Source of the DNA: Dinochytrium kinnereticum | Taxonomy: Eukaryota > Chytridiomycota > Chytridiomycetes > Chytridiales > Chytridiaceae | Reading direction: 5' to 3' | DNA: 44,712 bases | Assembly (NCBI GenBank): GCA_027604005.1 | Contig: JADGJT010000165.1 | Location: 1 to 44,712, forward strand | Shown: positions 1 to 11,022 of the stretch, in pieces | How the letters are laid out: each line of letters opens with the position of its first letter | Position numbering within the stretch: the first letter of the stretch is position 1 | Translations under genes and position numbers: made by a program | Notes under the pieces: model-generated | Database searches by the model: none | What the model was told of the DNA's origin: nothing | The model's input: the letters and a program-made list of their open reading frames with translations, nothing else

Positions 1-1316
1 GCTCCCGTCATCAAGCAGTCGACGTTGAGAACGATGCTTGCAGTTGCTTGTCAGGAGAACATGGAAATTCGTCAGTACGACGTTAAAACAGCTTTTCTAA
101 ATGGAAGAATTACTGAGCACGACGTATTCATCGAACAACCCGAAGGATTCGTGGTCGAAGGGAAAGAAGACCATGTGTGCAAGTGTGGAAAGAGCTTGTA
201 TGGGTTAGTGCAATCACCGTCATGTTGGAACGGTGACATCGACGAGTTTATGATCGACGACATAAAGTTTAGGAAATCAGTAGGAGATCCGTGCCATTAT
301 CATAAGCGAGATGGGAAGGACTTATCTCAGGCCGGACTCTATGTCGACGACGTTATAGTAGCATCAACCAGTCAGAGTTTCCTGGATTGGTGGGAAGAGA
401 GGTTCCATCGTCGATACAAGGGAACCCGATTAGAATTTCGTTACCTCTTAGGTTGGCAAACCAGATACGATCGACAGGAAGGAAGACTGAGGATCTTCCA
501 GCAACGATACATTGAGTCGATGGCAGAAAAGTTAAGGATGCCACGAAACCTGTTACATCAGATACCCCTGGACAGCACGAAGAAGCTTGTTAGAGAACCA
601 GGAGGAGAGGTACAGACAGAAGATGCCGAGGGAAATTCGTACAGGACGTTGATAGGTTCTTTGATGCATGCGATGGTCGGAACGAGGCCAGATATCGCTT
701 ACGCCGTTGGAATGTTAAGTCGTTTTCAGGAGAAGCCATACGCGGCGCATTGGGCAGGAGCTCGAAAAACTTGCGGATACCTTCAGAAGACGAAGAATTT
801 GGGCATCGAGTATAAACGATTAGAGAGATTGAAGCTGGAGGCTTATTGCGACGCAGACCTCAACGACGATCAGGGGGAGCAGATGAAGTCAACCTCTGGA
901 TATGTGATTTTGTTAAATGGAGGTCCTGTTGCCTGGGGAACTAAGAAGCAGGGAGTGACGGCGAACTCGAGCACGGAGGTGAGTATGTTGCGTTAAGCGA
1001 ATGCTCATTTCACCTCATGTTAATCATCAGAACAATCGAGGAGATGGGATACTCACTCGACACCCCAGTCATATATTGCGACAAGCAGCAGAGGCTATTG
1101 CTCAACACAATGTGATTAAAGGTAGTACCCGACATATGGATAGGAAGTTCCACATCATACAAGATAAGAGTGCAGAGAAAGATAGTTATGGTTAAGCACA
1201 TCGGTACTAAGGATCAGCTAGCAGACATTTACACTAAGCAAGTGACATTTCCCCAGTTCGAACGACTTAGGAAAATGCAGGGGATGTTCTATATTGAAGA
1301 GAGTTCTAAAGATTGA
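1..1316 (+). pseudogene. Ty1/copia retrotransposon pol remnant (reverse transcriptase and RNase H)
   Basis: This is the 3' part of a copia-type polyprotein and is open at the left window edge. Frame 1 from base 1 carries the RVT_2 reverse transcriptase signature VKTAFLNG, the YVDD catalytic box (340-351) and the connection segment GTRPDIAY. The RNase H part follows, with a DADLNDD motif and the end NSSTE. After base 978 the reading frame breaks: the expected EYVALSEC continues one base out of frame from 981. A second shift lies near 1084-1087 and a third near 1169, after which the typical copia end KHIGTKDQLADIYTK is readable up to a TGA at 1314. Three indels in about 200 bp make it non-functional. 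It mobilised by RNA-mediated copying when intact. No gag, protease or integrase is visible because the window starts inside pol. Confidence 0.93.
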
Positions 1317-1336
1317 GGAGAAGCTCATGATGCAGG

Positions 1337-1348
1337 CAAAGGGGGAGT
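1337..1348 (+). other. Polypurine tract of the copia element
   Basis: The purine run CAAAGGGGGAG sits directly before the TGTTGG that begins the likely LTR and 22 bases after the pol stop. This is the standard place of the plus-strand primer of LTR retrotransposons. Confidence 0.7.
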
Positions 1349-1564
1349 TGTTGGAATGGGTTTAATAACTTTATTACTCGTATATGTTTTGTTTGCCTTG
1401 CAGTTCGCTTCTCTCTTAGTTTTAAGTTGTTAAGTGTTTAGTGAAGTTAGTTATATGTCTGAGTGAATTAGTGATTGGATTTTCATTGCTAGGGAAGAGT
1501 CTGATTTTCATGTAGTAGTCATCATTAAATAAAAAGAAGGAAGAAGCATTAAGTGGTATCAACA
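1349..1564 (+). mobile_element. Likely 3' LTR of the copia element
   Basis: The stretch begins TGTTGGAAT right after the polypurine tract and can end at TCAACA (1559-1564), giving the TGTTG...CAACA ends usual for Ty1/copia LTRs and a length of about 216 bp. The 5' LTR is outside the window, so the 3' boundary rests only on the terminal motif; CACGT just after it could be one copy of the 5-bp target duplication. Confidence 0.6.
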
Positions 1565-2295
1565 CACGTCCACCCAGTCATCCTAGTTAGAGAGACCCTT
1601 TACAGAGCCCCGATTCCCCATCAGGGTCCACAAGATGTCCTCCTGTTTTCTTTTTCGTTTTTTCCTTTACCTTCATCTTGATACTGGTACAAACATACCC
1701 CACACACACACCGTCAAACAAAAGAAAGACAAGAGAAACCCCTTTCCCAGCAACACCAACCATAAGCAGTACAAAACACCACAACAAAAAGAACAGAAAA
1801 AGACAGCTAGAGTCCCAAAAGAGGATGCAAGAGCAAAATAAAAGGAACGATTTGGGGAGTATAAGCACGGCAACCCTTTTCACACACCCCATCTCCTGGA
1901 AAAGTAATCAGCAGAAGAGAAATAAAATTAATCTGCCTGCGGAATTTACAAGAGGGAGGAATAATATAGAGCAGAGGAAGAATGAATAAAAAAGTAAGCA
2001 GGCGAGCGTTTAGTTAGATAGTGTTTAAAGTAAAAGATATGCAAGTAGCGGTTTTGTCACTACAATGATATCCAATAACATAAGTTTTTAGTACCAGCGC
2101 TAACACCTGATAACGTGGTGGGGACACCACATTAGAAACTTATTTCTTTTTCCTTGTCAATATACTGTATCTTGATTATCTGTAGGGACATCAATGAGGA
2201 ATTCAATTATTACTTTTCACACTTGACACATAATGAGCAGGCTTGAAGCATTGTAAGCCTAAAAATACATGAAATTTTGATGAAATAAAGTTATT
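1565..2295. other. AT-rich intergenic stretch, no gene seen
   Basis: I see no coding region with splice signals or family motifs. A short perfect hairpin, GTGGTG-GGGA-CACCAC, lies at 2115-2130. The base composition is clearly more AT-rich than the gene-dense part of the window, as expected for a transposon-bearing spacer. Confidence 0.5.
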
Positions 2296-2398
2296 AGTGG
2301 GTCTCAATATTAAATGTAGGTCGTTTTATAGGTCAGAAAAACCTATTTTTTAATTATTGGAAATTGGTCCTATGAACATCCATTATTGAGACCCCACT
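2296..2398. mobile_element. MITE-like inverted-repeat element
   Basis: The left end AGTGGGTCTCAATA (2296-2309) is matched by its reverse complement at 2384-2398, with one extra G. Inside lies a second inverted repeat, ATAGGT...ACCTAT, around 2329-2345. The element is about 103 bp, has no coding capacity, and its GTGGGTCTCAATA-type ends resemble the terminal repeats of Tc1/mariner-like DNA transposons. No clear target duplication is visible. It could be a non-autonomous miniature element or a solo terminal remnant. Confidence 0.5.
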
Positions 2399-3507
2399 TT
2401 GGGACCTTTAAATGTCGATGGTCGCATTCAATAACTATTGATTTGGTTTTCATAAGAGAGTAAATGTTTAGGAGCGAATTGAACGCCTTATACTGCACGC
2501 TGATATTATTGAAGACATGAGCAAGTATTCCAAGAGAAGATCACTTCTTCAACGGCATCAGCAGAGTGCTGGAGGTTCGTTGCATGCATACGGGTGTAGG
2601 GCAACGCTTTGGCAGGGAGATCCAACGTGATTTTCTTCCAGACTGCTTCCAGTTGAATACATTCAATAATCTCCAGTCAAGAAAATGCCTAGAGCCGAGG
2701 AGCATGTCCACCGTTGCATTTTGACTGGAAGAGTAGACTCTCTTTTATTTGGAAACTATCAACTTATCTCTGGATGGTGGTGGCTGGTAATTAGAGGCTG
2801 GAGAGGCACCATTCGCTGCTGTCTCATCAGGAACAAGAATGGACGAGGTTATGGTTACCCACTGTGTTTGGTGGATGGCTTCTTTGGGAACTATCACACT
2901 GAGGAGGTGAGGTGGCGGGAACTGCAATTGAGACTGATCGAGAAAGCAGCTGCAGACATACCGTTCTGAGTAGTTTCCCTCGTACGAATAAAAGAATGAA
3001 TGGCTGTCTGATCTAGATTGCCCGTCACTGAGGCTTGCGCAGAGACACTCTCATGAGATACGCGGTTTGAAAAACCAGAGGTTCCTTCCAAAAAAAGGTG
3101 CTGGCATTCATCCTAAAACGAATTCCACCTTTGGATTTGGAAGCAGTCGAATGATATTGCAAGTAACTCCAGCTTCACCTTCCATCAACACACGGAGGTG
3201 TGTGGACGTGATGTGCGAGGTGTTGTTGAAGGTTGAAGTTTAGATGGTTTTTTTGCTCCAGTTCGCCAGGTTTATACCTTCCACTTGCAGTGTGTGGCGC
3301 AGCCTGATTGGACCACGTCGTCGCAGTCAAGGCTCGAGAGATAAAACGACGACAGGCGATTAAGTGACGCTACAGCCATCACCGCGTCTGTTCAATGCTG
3401 TTGACGCGTGAGATCTGAAATATCCAACACGCAGCGTTAGGATCTGAACACCCCCCATGTCCTCACACCAATCACGTAGAACAGCCGTCACCTCTCCTCG
3501 GCAGCTC
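2399..3507. other. Intergenic stretch, nothing supported
   Basis: Short open frames occur on both strands, but none shows a domain, repeats or a convincing splice pattern. Close to 3240-3360 the sequence becomes more GC-rich towards the small open frame that follows. Confidence 0.4.
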
Positions 3508-3882
3508 ATGAAAGGCATTCTCACCTTGATGGCACTCACGACGTGCTGTGCGGCGCCGATTCTGCCCACCACCACTGTGGCCACCTCAAGCAGCGAACAC
3601 ACCGCCTTTGCAACGCCTGAAGACTTGGGATATTGGAACGCTGGACCTTGTGGCATGACGGCCGAGTACTTGGCCTCTCTTGAGGGGCTCTCATGGAAAG
3701 TTGGGGAAGTAAAGCAGATGGGGAATTACTATTACATGAGATTGAATGAGTATGAGGCTACATCAACATCTGGGAGTATCGTGGCGGAGAATGATATCGG
3801 AGTGACTCAAGAGGAGATTCAGGCAATGGCAGATGGCACTTACCGTGACGAGTATGAGCTACGTCGACGCCATGGGCTTTGA
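3508..3882 (+). CDS. Possible small secreted protein, unknown function
   Basis: A 124-residue open frame starts at an internal Met chosen because it gives a signal-peptide-like start: MKG, then a hydrophobic stretch, then a Cys-Cys-Ala-Ala region that could be cleaved before APILP. The mature part has a Gly/Tyr-rich patch (GNYYYMRLNEYEA) and an acidic end with the sequence DEYELRRRHGL. An earlier in-frame Met at 3457 would hide the signal peptide. I do not recognise a family. Downstream sequence in another frame (3850-4010) also reads without stops, so the gene may continue through an intron or a frameshift. The location in a transposon-rich spacer calls for caution. Confidence 0.35.
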   Translation: MKGILTLMALTTCCAAPILPTTTVATSSSEHTAFATPEDLGYWNAGPCGMTAEYLASLEGLSWKVGEVKQMGNYYYMRLNEYEATSTSGSIVAENDIGVTQEEIQAMADGTYRDEYELRRRHGL

Positions 3883-4733
3883 GCGCATGTTTCCTGACGG
3901 CGTCTTTATGATGCGGGATGCTGCACTGTCCTTGGGGAGGGCGTCTGGAGCTTGCTCCAAACTATTGCCAAACAATACATTCTATGCTTCAATGCAATAG
4001 TGTCAACAGACTTGATACGTCGACATTAAGAACCACGCGGCATGTCTGCACGTTGTTATCCGTGTTGCTGATGGCAAGTGGCGGACCATTTGGCGTTGCC
4101 TTTCTCTCAATACGCCAGGGGGCCAACAAATCAATGCAGGACATCAGCTACTTTCGTACACGTCGGTTGAAGAAGTGTTCAGATAATATGGCAGCCATTA
4201 CCGATGAGCTGGGGCACAGTCTCATGTTCTCGCATGAGTACGAGCTGCACCGCGGAGGATGTCCGTCAGTTCAGCCCAAATTCCATCATACGACACGACC
4301 TGTTGATTCAAGCCTATCTCAAATGGAGATTTGCTGTTGACAGCCGTGTCGCTTGAAATAATCCTTATATGAGCTCATGAGGTCCAGCTTGCCCAGAAGA
4401 GCTGCTGCGACTGTGCTGCATGGAGCGCTCTTGGAGACTCTTCGTAAGGCATCAATCAGGCGGTTAGATCCTGGGCCAGAACCCAAACACTGCTACCAGC
4501 ACGGAGGCCAACGTATTGCCACCTTCGCGCTTCTCTCTGGCGGTCGCCTGCGGTTGTGAGGAATGGCCGACGGCCTCCTCGGCGTCCGACAGATGGGGAT
4601 CGATGCGATGCGGGGTGGTGGGCCTTGAAGGATTTCTGAGACACGGATTTTTCACCCTCGCACAGAGTGACACTCGCACCACCACGACAACGACGACGAC
4701 GACGACGACGACGGGCGAGGTGAGAGGATACCG
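3883..4733. other. Intergenic / 5' region of LRR gene A, with GAC repeat
   Basis: No gene is supported with confidence. Seven consecutive GAC triplets (4692-4712) lie 22 bases upstream of the start codon of LRR gene A, in its probable 5' leader. An in-frame TGA precedes this repeat. Confidence 0.45.
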
Positions 4734-7227
4734 ATGGCGGACGACGACTGCGTGGTGCTTGCGAACCTGTTCCCAACCGTCTTCACCTTCGCATCGGCCT
4801 TTACGGGATGCTGCACGCTGAAGACCGTCGTCTGCGACAGCTCACGGACAAAGATCACCCAGCTGTGAGTGTGCACAGTTGCATGCATCCGTGATGTTCC
4901 TGCTGCCGATCGCTCACCTTCCTCAATGACCATTCCAGGCTGCTGGACAACGAACAGTTGACTGGGGCCATTCCCAGAGATGTGGTCAACTTCACGGCCC
5001 TCGACACCCTGAAGCTTGGTGATAATGCTTTGACAGGCACGATCCCTGTCGAGCTGGCGTCCATGAAGACGCTAAAGCATCTTGGCCTTGGGAACAATCG
5101 ACTGACGGGGACCATCCCTCCGGAACTTGGAGATCTGACTGACCTCGTTCACCTGTGAGCAAAACCCAACTGATTCATGCGTTCTGGCTCATTTTGGTCG
5201 TGGTTCTTGTCAAGCTTACGCTCTTCTTTGCAGGAACATATCATACAATCAGCTCACAGGAGAGGTCCCAACAACTTTAGCGAAATTGCTTAACCTGGAG
5301 TACCTGTAAGAAGTGAAAATATCATCTGGTGTTCCTTCTGACTGAATGCTAAACAGGTCGATTGGAGAGAACAAACTGACTGGGACACTGCCCGTCCAGC
5401 TTGCCGATCTCACTCGCTTGACTTTTCTTGACTTTCAGCCGAATCTCATGACGGGGATCATTCCGCCAGAGTATGGTAGATTGACGAATTTGAGGGGGCT
5501 GTAAGTAACCATTCCTTTTCCTTGCTTACCACTTCTGTGAGGAAATCCATTCCCAATTGGCATTCCTCTTCTTCCTCTCGTTTCTTTGTAACGACCAACT
5601 GTTGATCGATTGTAGTTTTCTTGCTGGTAATGGATTCACTGGAGGTGTTCCTCCTGAGTTGGGCAACCTTGAAAATCTCGAAAAACTCCATCTGTTTTCC
5701 AACAAGCTTTCTGGATCTATTCCGCCTGAGCTGTCCAAACCTCTGCGTTATGCCGATTTGTGAGTTTCATCTTTTCCACCAAATCTTCATGAATGCGACC
5801 ATCTTACATTCCATTTTACTGACCCCATTTGCATTGTTGGGTACATTAATCAAGCTTGATCCACGACAACGCATTTTACGGTGACGTTCCCGAGTTCATC
5901 TACAGGATTGGTCTTTACACGTTAGTTTTGAAGAGGGGTGCCAGCCTTTTCTTTGTCTAGTTTTTTTTTCCTTTAGTTTGGTGTGGCGATCTGGAGACAA
6001 CACTAATTCAACGATGTTTCGCACAGCCTCTATGGGAACTGTTTTAGACAAGGAGAGATCAATACCGCCGCCACTAAAGACTTTAAGTAAGCTCTATTTT
6101 CTTTTCTCTCCTGCTTTTTTTTCGCTGTTAAGAACGAAGCTAACAGGCAGGAAAAAAAACAATCAAAAAAAAAAAAACATTTTGAAAACTGCAGCATCAC
6201 TCAAAAATCCATAGCCACCTGCCAATCCATTCTCGGCTCATCATGGCCTACAATCCGTCCCACAGATCTTCCATCCCCTATTAACCCTACAGCACCCAAC
6301 CCCTCAAGGAGCTCCACTCCCTCCTCATCAAACAATAGCAACAACACCCTCCTCCTCTCCGCCGCAATCGGTGGGCCTCTTCTCCTCTGTCTCATTATCG
6401 GTATCATCATCGGCGTGGTGGTGACAAGACGGCGAAGAAGAAGAGCGGAGGAGGATGAAAAGAGCAACGCGACCTCCCACGGCTTGCCACGGGTCGATCC
6501 CAACAACATTCCATTCGCCTCAACCGTTGATGTTCGCAACGAATCCTCCACTCGACCCGGATACGTTGACGTCCATTACACCGTCAGAGAAGGCGGTGTC
6601 GACGTTCACCACCTCTCATACCTGCGGACAACCCCATCAGCACCTGCCACCTCAGTTTTGAGGCTTCCCGATCCGAACTCTGTTGAGATTGATAAGGAGA
6701 AGTTGAGGGGGAGGGGTACTTTGTTTTCGGGGATCTCGTCGACGACATCTGGTGGACCACCGTCGGGGTTTGCTTCTAAAGGAAGGTATAAGGAGAGGCA
6801 GCCCATGATTGAGCTTGAGAATGGTGATAAGACCGTGCCAAAGAATCTAGGGATCTCGTCTGTGGCGGGTTGGCAGAAGGAGGATGTGATTGCGTGGCTC
6901 TTGGCTTCTGGGATCTCACCCCTCATTATTGACGTGTTTGAAGGTAAACCCGTCTTTATTTGTCTTTCGCGCTGGTCGTTCATCCTGCCTGGCATTTCGT
7001 GCGCTGCCTTTTTGGGGGGGAAATAGAAACTAACGTTATTTGAATTCTTTAAAGACCACGATGTCTCAGGATACATGCTTCTCCTTCTCACGGATCAGAA
7101 GCTTATAGAGATGGGCGTTGGGTCATCAACCGCAAGAAACGTTATCCTGCATGCAATCGATGATCTGAGAGGGCGGGAGAACGGGTCAAAGAGACCGAGA
7201 TCTGAGCTTCCACCACAGTATTCTTAA
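4734..7227 (+). CDS. LRR gene A: LRR transmembrane protein with SAM domain and PPxY tail
   Basis: Putative receptor-like membrane protein of 584 residues. My exon model is 4734-4864, 4939-5154, 5234-5305, 5357-5500, 5616-5759, 5855-5920, 6027-6086, 6195-6943 and 7055-7227; it stays in frame throughout. Order: a plant-type LRR N-cap (DDC...LFP...GCC...C), about nine LxxLxLxxNxLTGxIPxE repeats of 24 residues, a C-terminal cap (GNCF, later TC), a Ser/Thr/Pro-rich stalk, one transmembrane helix (about 6349-6423) followed by RRRRRR, and a cytoplasmic tail with GTLFSGIS. A SAM domain split by a phase-1 intron follows, then the end LPPQYS. Ectodomain introns are phase 2 and exons are multiples of 72 nt. 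No signal peptide is seen, and an in-frame stop lies upstream. SAM domains normally mediate oligomerisation; PPxY binds WW domains. Ligand unknown. Confidence 0.85.
7210..7221 (+). other. PPxY motif at the C-terminus of LRR gene A
   Basis: The codons give Pro-Pro-Gln-Tyr, with one Ser between the Tyr and the stop. The class I WW-domain ligand is PPxY. The same placement recurs in genes B and C. Confidence 0.85.
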
Positions 7228-7671
7228 TTACTTCTGTCTCTGCTTTAGTCCCTTCTCTTTTCTTTTTTTTTTTTTCCAAGTTTTGTTAGTTTTTTGTTTT
7301 TTTTGTTTTTTTTTAAGGGGTGGAGGTTGGGGTTTGGGGGGTTGGCGGAGGCCGTCATGTTCTTCTGAGACGAATGAAATAAAGCAGGGACTTCTACATA
7401 AAGGAGGTCAGATGGAGCCCATGGTCCAAGAGGTTGCCGTATTGCTTTCGTTGATTTTGAGGTGAGTTCAGCCCAAATATTCACCAAAGGAGCGCCCGTG
7501 GCCGCCCACCTCCAGATCAACAAACGAAGGCATCCAGCGCGTCGTCCGTCCGTCGCTCGCCGTCGCCGTCGCCGTCGATCGCGACGATCAGGCTGCCGTC
7601 AAGTGCCTTGGCCCTTGAAATCCCTTGTCCTTGTCCCACTTGCCCCCAGGACTCAATCAATCCAGCCAGCC
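7228..7671. other. Spacer between LRR genes A and B
   Basis: T-rich 3' flank of A (poly-T around 7262-7315), then the GC-rich 5' flank of B with repeated GTCGCCGTC triplets (7548-7590). The frame upstream of B's start is open back to 7462, but it encodes an Arg-rich run from that repeat rather than a signal peptide, so I treat it as leader sequence. Confidence 0.5.
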
Positions 7672-10600
7672 ATGACGGACGCCGTCAGCGCCGAAGAATG
7701 CCGTCGTCTCGCCTCGGCCTTCCCCCAAATCACAGCGATGTCTGCGTCGCCAGCGTCATGCTGCGGATGGGCAAAGATCGCATGCAGCCCCAGCGATGGG
7801 AGGATTGAGAGGATGTGAGGGACGGTTGTTGGTGCGCCTGGTTTTGCTCATCTTTTTTCCCTCTCCTCGGTGACCATGCAGCGACCTTTCGTCAAGCGGG
7901 ATTGAGGGACGTCTGGACGGCTCTGCGTTTGCTTCTTTTCCGGGCCTAAAGTACCTGTGAGGGCATTTTGGTTGCTTTGTTTTTCTTGTGGTTCTTGAAT
8001 TGGGGTTGGGAGGGACGGAATGGCTCGTGCCTGCTCTTACATCCTCGGCCGTCATTGCATCCAGAGACCTTTCATGGAACAGATTCAACTCGACGCTGCC
8101 GCCGGGAATCGGGAATCTGACGGGCCTTCAACATCTGTGAGTTGTGCCTTCAAACAATCTCTTTGCTCTCACGCACCCCCCTTTGGTGGGCACCGGTTGG
8201 GTTCATTGAATCGTTTCTGGATCTTTTTTTTAACCTTTACGTTCTTGAATGGCTGTTAGCGACCTCTCCCACAACTTGTTCAGCGGCATCCCCACCGAGA
8301 TTGGGCAATTATCCAACCTGACCTTTCTGTGAGTTGGCACAATCAGATCGCTTTCAGTGAGATTGCTCATGAATACGTTTTACCTTTTATCAGATCTGTC
8401 TCTTTCAATAACTGCTCCGGGGCATCCCTACCCACCTCTATTGGCAACCTTCGAAACCTGCGTGAACTGTAATGCCGTAAATCAACACACCAGCTGTCTT
8501 TCTTATTTCCTTTTGCTTAGGTACCTCTATAGGGTCGGTTTATCAGGAGCCATTCCATCCGAGATAGGATTATTAACGAGTCTGAGCGTTCTGTTCGTAC
8601 CCCGTAACAATGAAAGTTTAGCTGACCTTTTGAGAACATTACAGAGATTTAAGAGATAATCTCTTCAGTGGACCTTTTCCGGCAGACATTTCAAGGTTAA
8701 AAAATCTGACGAAACTGTATGTGGTTTATTATTCAGTCTCTTCTTCGTCTTCTTCTTCCTTTTTTTCTTTTTTGAGTTATTCGGTTTAAAGGTTTGCTAA
8801 TCAGTGAATCCTTTTCCTTTTTTTCTCGATACAAGGCATCTTTCAAAGAACAGTCTCTCTGGGCCTATACCAGCTCAAATACAACATCTTGAAAACCTGA
8901 ATCTTTTGTAATCGTCTTTTTTTTTTATCAACTCCTTAACCATTTCCTTTTTATTAGGAGCCTGCATGATAATGATTTCTCTGGGTCTATACCGCCAGAG
9001 GTTGGCAAGTTAAAACGGCTTACAACGCTGTGAGTTATTTTGTTGTTGTTTTGTGTGTAGGGGGGGTATATCCCCTCTAACCCTAATTATTTCGCATACA
9101 ATCATGGCTGATAATATATTGATGTTTAGTGATCTCTCTATGAATGCGCTTGATGGGTCTTTGCCTATGGAGCTTGCTAGTATTTCGAGCTTGACGAATT
9201 TGTTAGTCTCACATTTGCCTCACTTCTTTGATCTTTGGTGGATTTTTCCATTTCATTTCCCTTTTGTTTCTTTTTCTTTTCTGTCTATCTCCTCGCCGCT
9301 GCGAGTACTTATATTTTTTGTCCATAGGTACATTCAATCCAATAAGATTATTGGAAGCATACCCATAGAGCTGGCAGATATGAAAGGGTTGCAGGAACTG
9401 TAAGTTTTAGAATTTTCTGTTTCCCGGCAGAACTATCTCTTCTATTTGCTTTTCTTAAAACGTGTTGCCTCTCTCATTCAAACAAAATCAGAGATCTGAG
9501 TGGAAATCTGCTGTCCGGATCTATTCCAAACCCCCTCTTCAACTTGTCGAAACTAAAGTGGGTTCTCACCTCTATTTTTTCCCTTCTCCTGCTGTTTTAT
9601 TCACATTGTTATTCAAGGTTGGACGGAAACTGTTTCGACACATCTTCATTTTCGAATCCCGGCTTGATTGAAAAGTAAGCTTCAAAAAAAAAAAAAATCC
9701 CTCAAGGTGTTGGGAAAACTCATCTTAACCGATTCTTCACTTTTCAGCACGACTCAACGCCCACAGACCCAATGCGGCCAACAGATCAACTCACCCCCTC
9801 TTACAAACCCTCCTCCCACTGCACCATCTCTCGCCGTTCCAATAGGAGCCTCCCTGACCGCGCTCCTTATCTTGGCCGTAACATTAACTTTCATCATTTT
9901 ATGGCTAAGAAAGCGGCGTCCCGACGCATCGCCGCCCAAGCCCAGTGGTGCACCTCCGATGGTCTGGCCGCGACGTTTCGAAACCGTTGACTCGGAGAAG
10001 ACGTCGACGCTGTTTGACAGCGCCTTGCCAAGGGCCTTTCATAATGGGGAGGATGAGGGCGAGGAGAAGGAGGCGGTTCGGGGTACACTGTTTGGGGATC
10101 TTCGGGGCAGCTTATTGAGGAAGGGGACGGGGAAGGACGAGGAAGAATACCAGACGAATGAAGGTGGGAGCTCGAGTCGTGGGATTGCCGAGAGGCAGGT
10201 TGCGACGTGGGGTGGCGGGGAGGTTGTGGAGTGGCTAAAGAGGGTTGGAGTTGCTGGGGAGGTTGTGGACGTCTTAAGGGGTGAGGAGTTGTGGCCTTGT
10301 TCTTTTCCTCCCAGTCGCCTTCTTCTTACCCTTTCATCTGTTTACTTCGTTTTTGGTTATTTTCGCCGTTTTGGGGTTTTGTTTTTCTCATACACTCCCT
10401 CCTTTCTTCATTGGCACTATCCTTGAGATTGTAAATCGCCCCAACCATTTATTTATTTCCTCGTGCTCATCCGTGTTTCCCCATTTCAACCTTTCAACTT
10501 TACGACAGCCAACGGCGTTGACGGCCCGAAGCTTCTAACCCTCACGGACGACAACTTGAGAGAGATGGGGATGGAGATGCCGACACGACGTGGCATCATC

Positions 10601-10693
10601 CTCCAATTGATCGCAGACCTCTCGCGCGACCATTTCAGCGACGGTGGTGGCCCAGCGGTTGCGGATGACGCCCCGCCCGTGTATGATGTTTAA
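7672..10693 (+). CDS. LRR gene B: LRR transmembrane protein with SAM domain and PPxY tail
   Basis: Paralogue of gene A, 568 residues. Exons: 7672-7814, 7882-7956, 8065-8136, 8260-8328, 8394-8468, 8521-8592, 8645-8716, 8836-8907, 8958-9029, 9130-9201, 9328-9399, 9492-9557, 9618-9674, 9748-10280 and 10509-10693. Eleven consecutive exons of 66-75 nt each encode one LRR, the cleanest one-exon-per-repeat layout of the cluster. The cap reads EEC...AFP...SCC...C, the C-terminal cap GNCF...QC, and the transmembrane helix lies near 9834-9908, followed by RKRRP. The tail has STLF and GTLF motifs, then a SAM domain split at the same phase-1 site as in A, and the end APPVYDV. AATAAA overlaps the stop codon (10692-10697). 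Two acceptors end in AAG (8835, 9617). Function is inferred from architecture only. Confidence 0.88.
10673..10684 (+). other. PPxY motif at the C-terminus of LRR gene B
   Basis: Pro-Pro-Val-Tyr followed by Asp-Val and the stop, the same position as in genes A and C. Confidence 0.85.
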
Positions 10694-11022
10694 TAAAAGA
10701 CCAAGTCTAACGCAGCGATTGCGGAGCGCGTCTCCACTGACGCTGACGCCTTCGCCGTCGCGAGCGTCGTTGGCCGTCGTCGTTCTTGTTTTCGCTCTTT
10801 CTCCCTTCTTGTGGCAAGGGGGGCTGTAGCACGAAGGCAAGACTTGCCCAAACGCCAGTGCCCAGTCTCAGTCACCCCTCAGCGACGCTGTCGATCACCG
10901 CCCGTCACAGCGACAGCGACCTCCGCGCCGTCGCATTCCACCTCGACCGTCATCGCATGCCATCGGGCGAGCGACGTGTTCTCTGCAGATACATCTAGAG
11001 GAAAAGAGATTTGGAGCACACC
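10694..11022. other. Spacer between LRR genes B and C
   Basis: GC-rich spacer of 329 bp with no supported gene. A TAG in frame with C's start lies about 27 bases upstream of its ATG, so the coding sequence cannot extend further without an upstream splice. Confidence 0.5.

Noticed and set aside
1587..1989. Open frames on both strands next to the LTR
   Set aside because: Low-complexity A/C- and T/G-rich sequence; Lys/Thr- or Phe/Cys-rich products typical of composition.
2685..2969. 94-residue plus-strand open frame (Trp/Gly-rich)
   Set aside because: No motif, no homologous pattern recognised and no splice partner; lies in a transposon-rich spacer.
3918..4340. 140-residue plus-strand open frame after the possible secreted protein
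   Set aside because: Sequence has no domain-like features, and several competing open frames overlap it.
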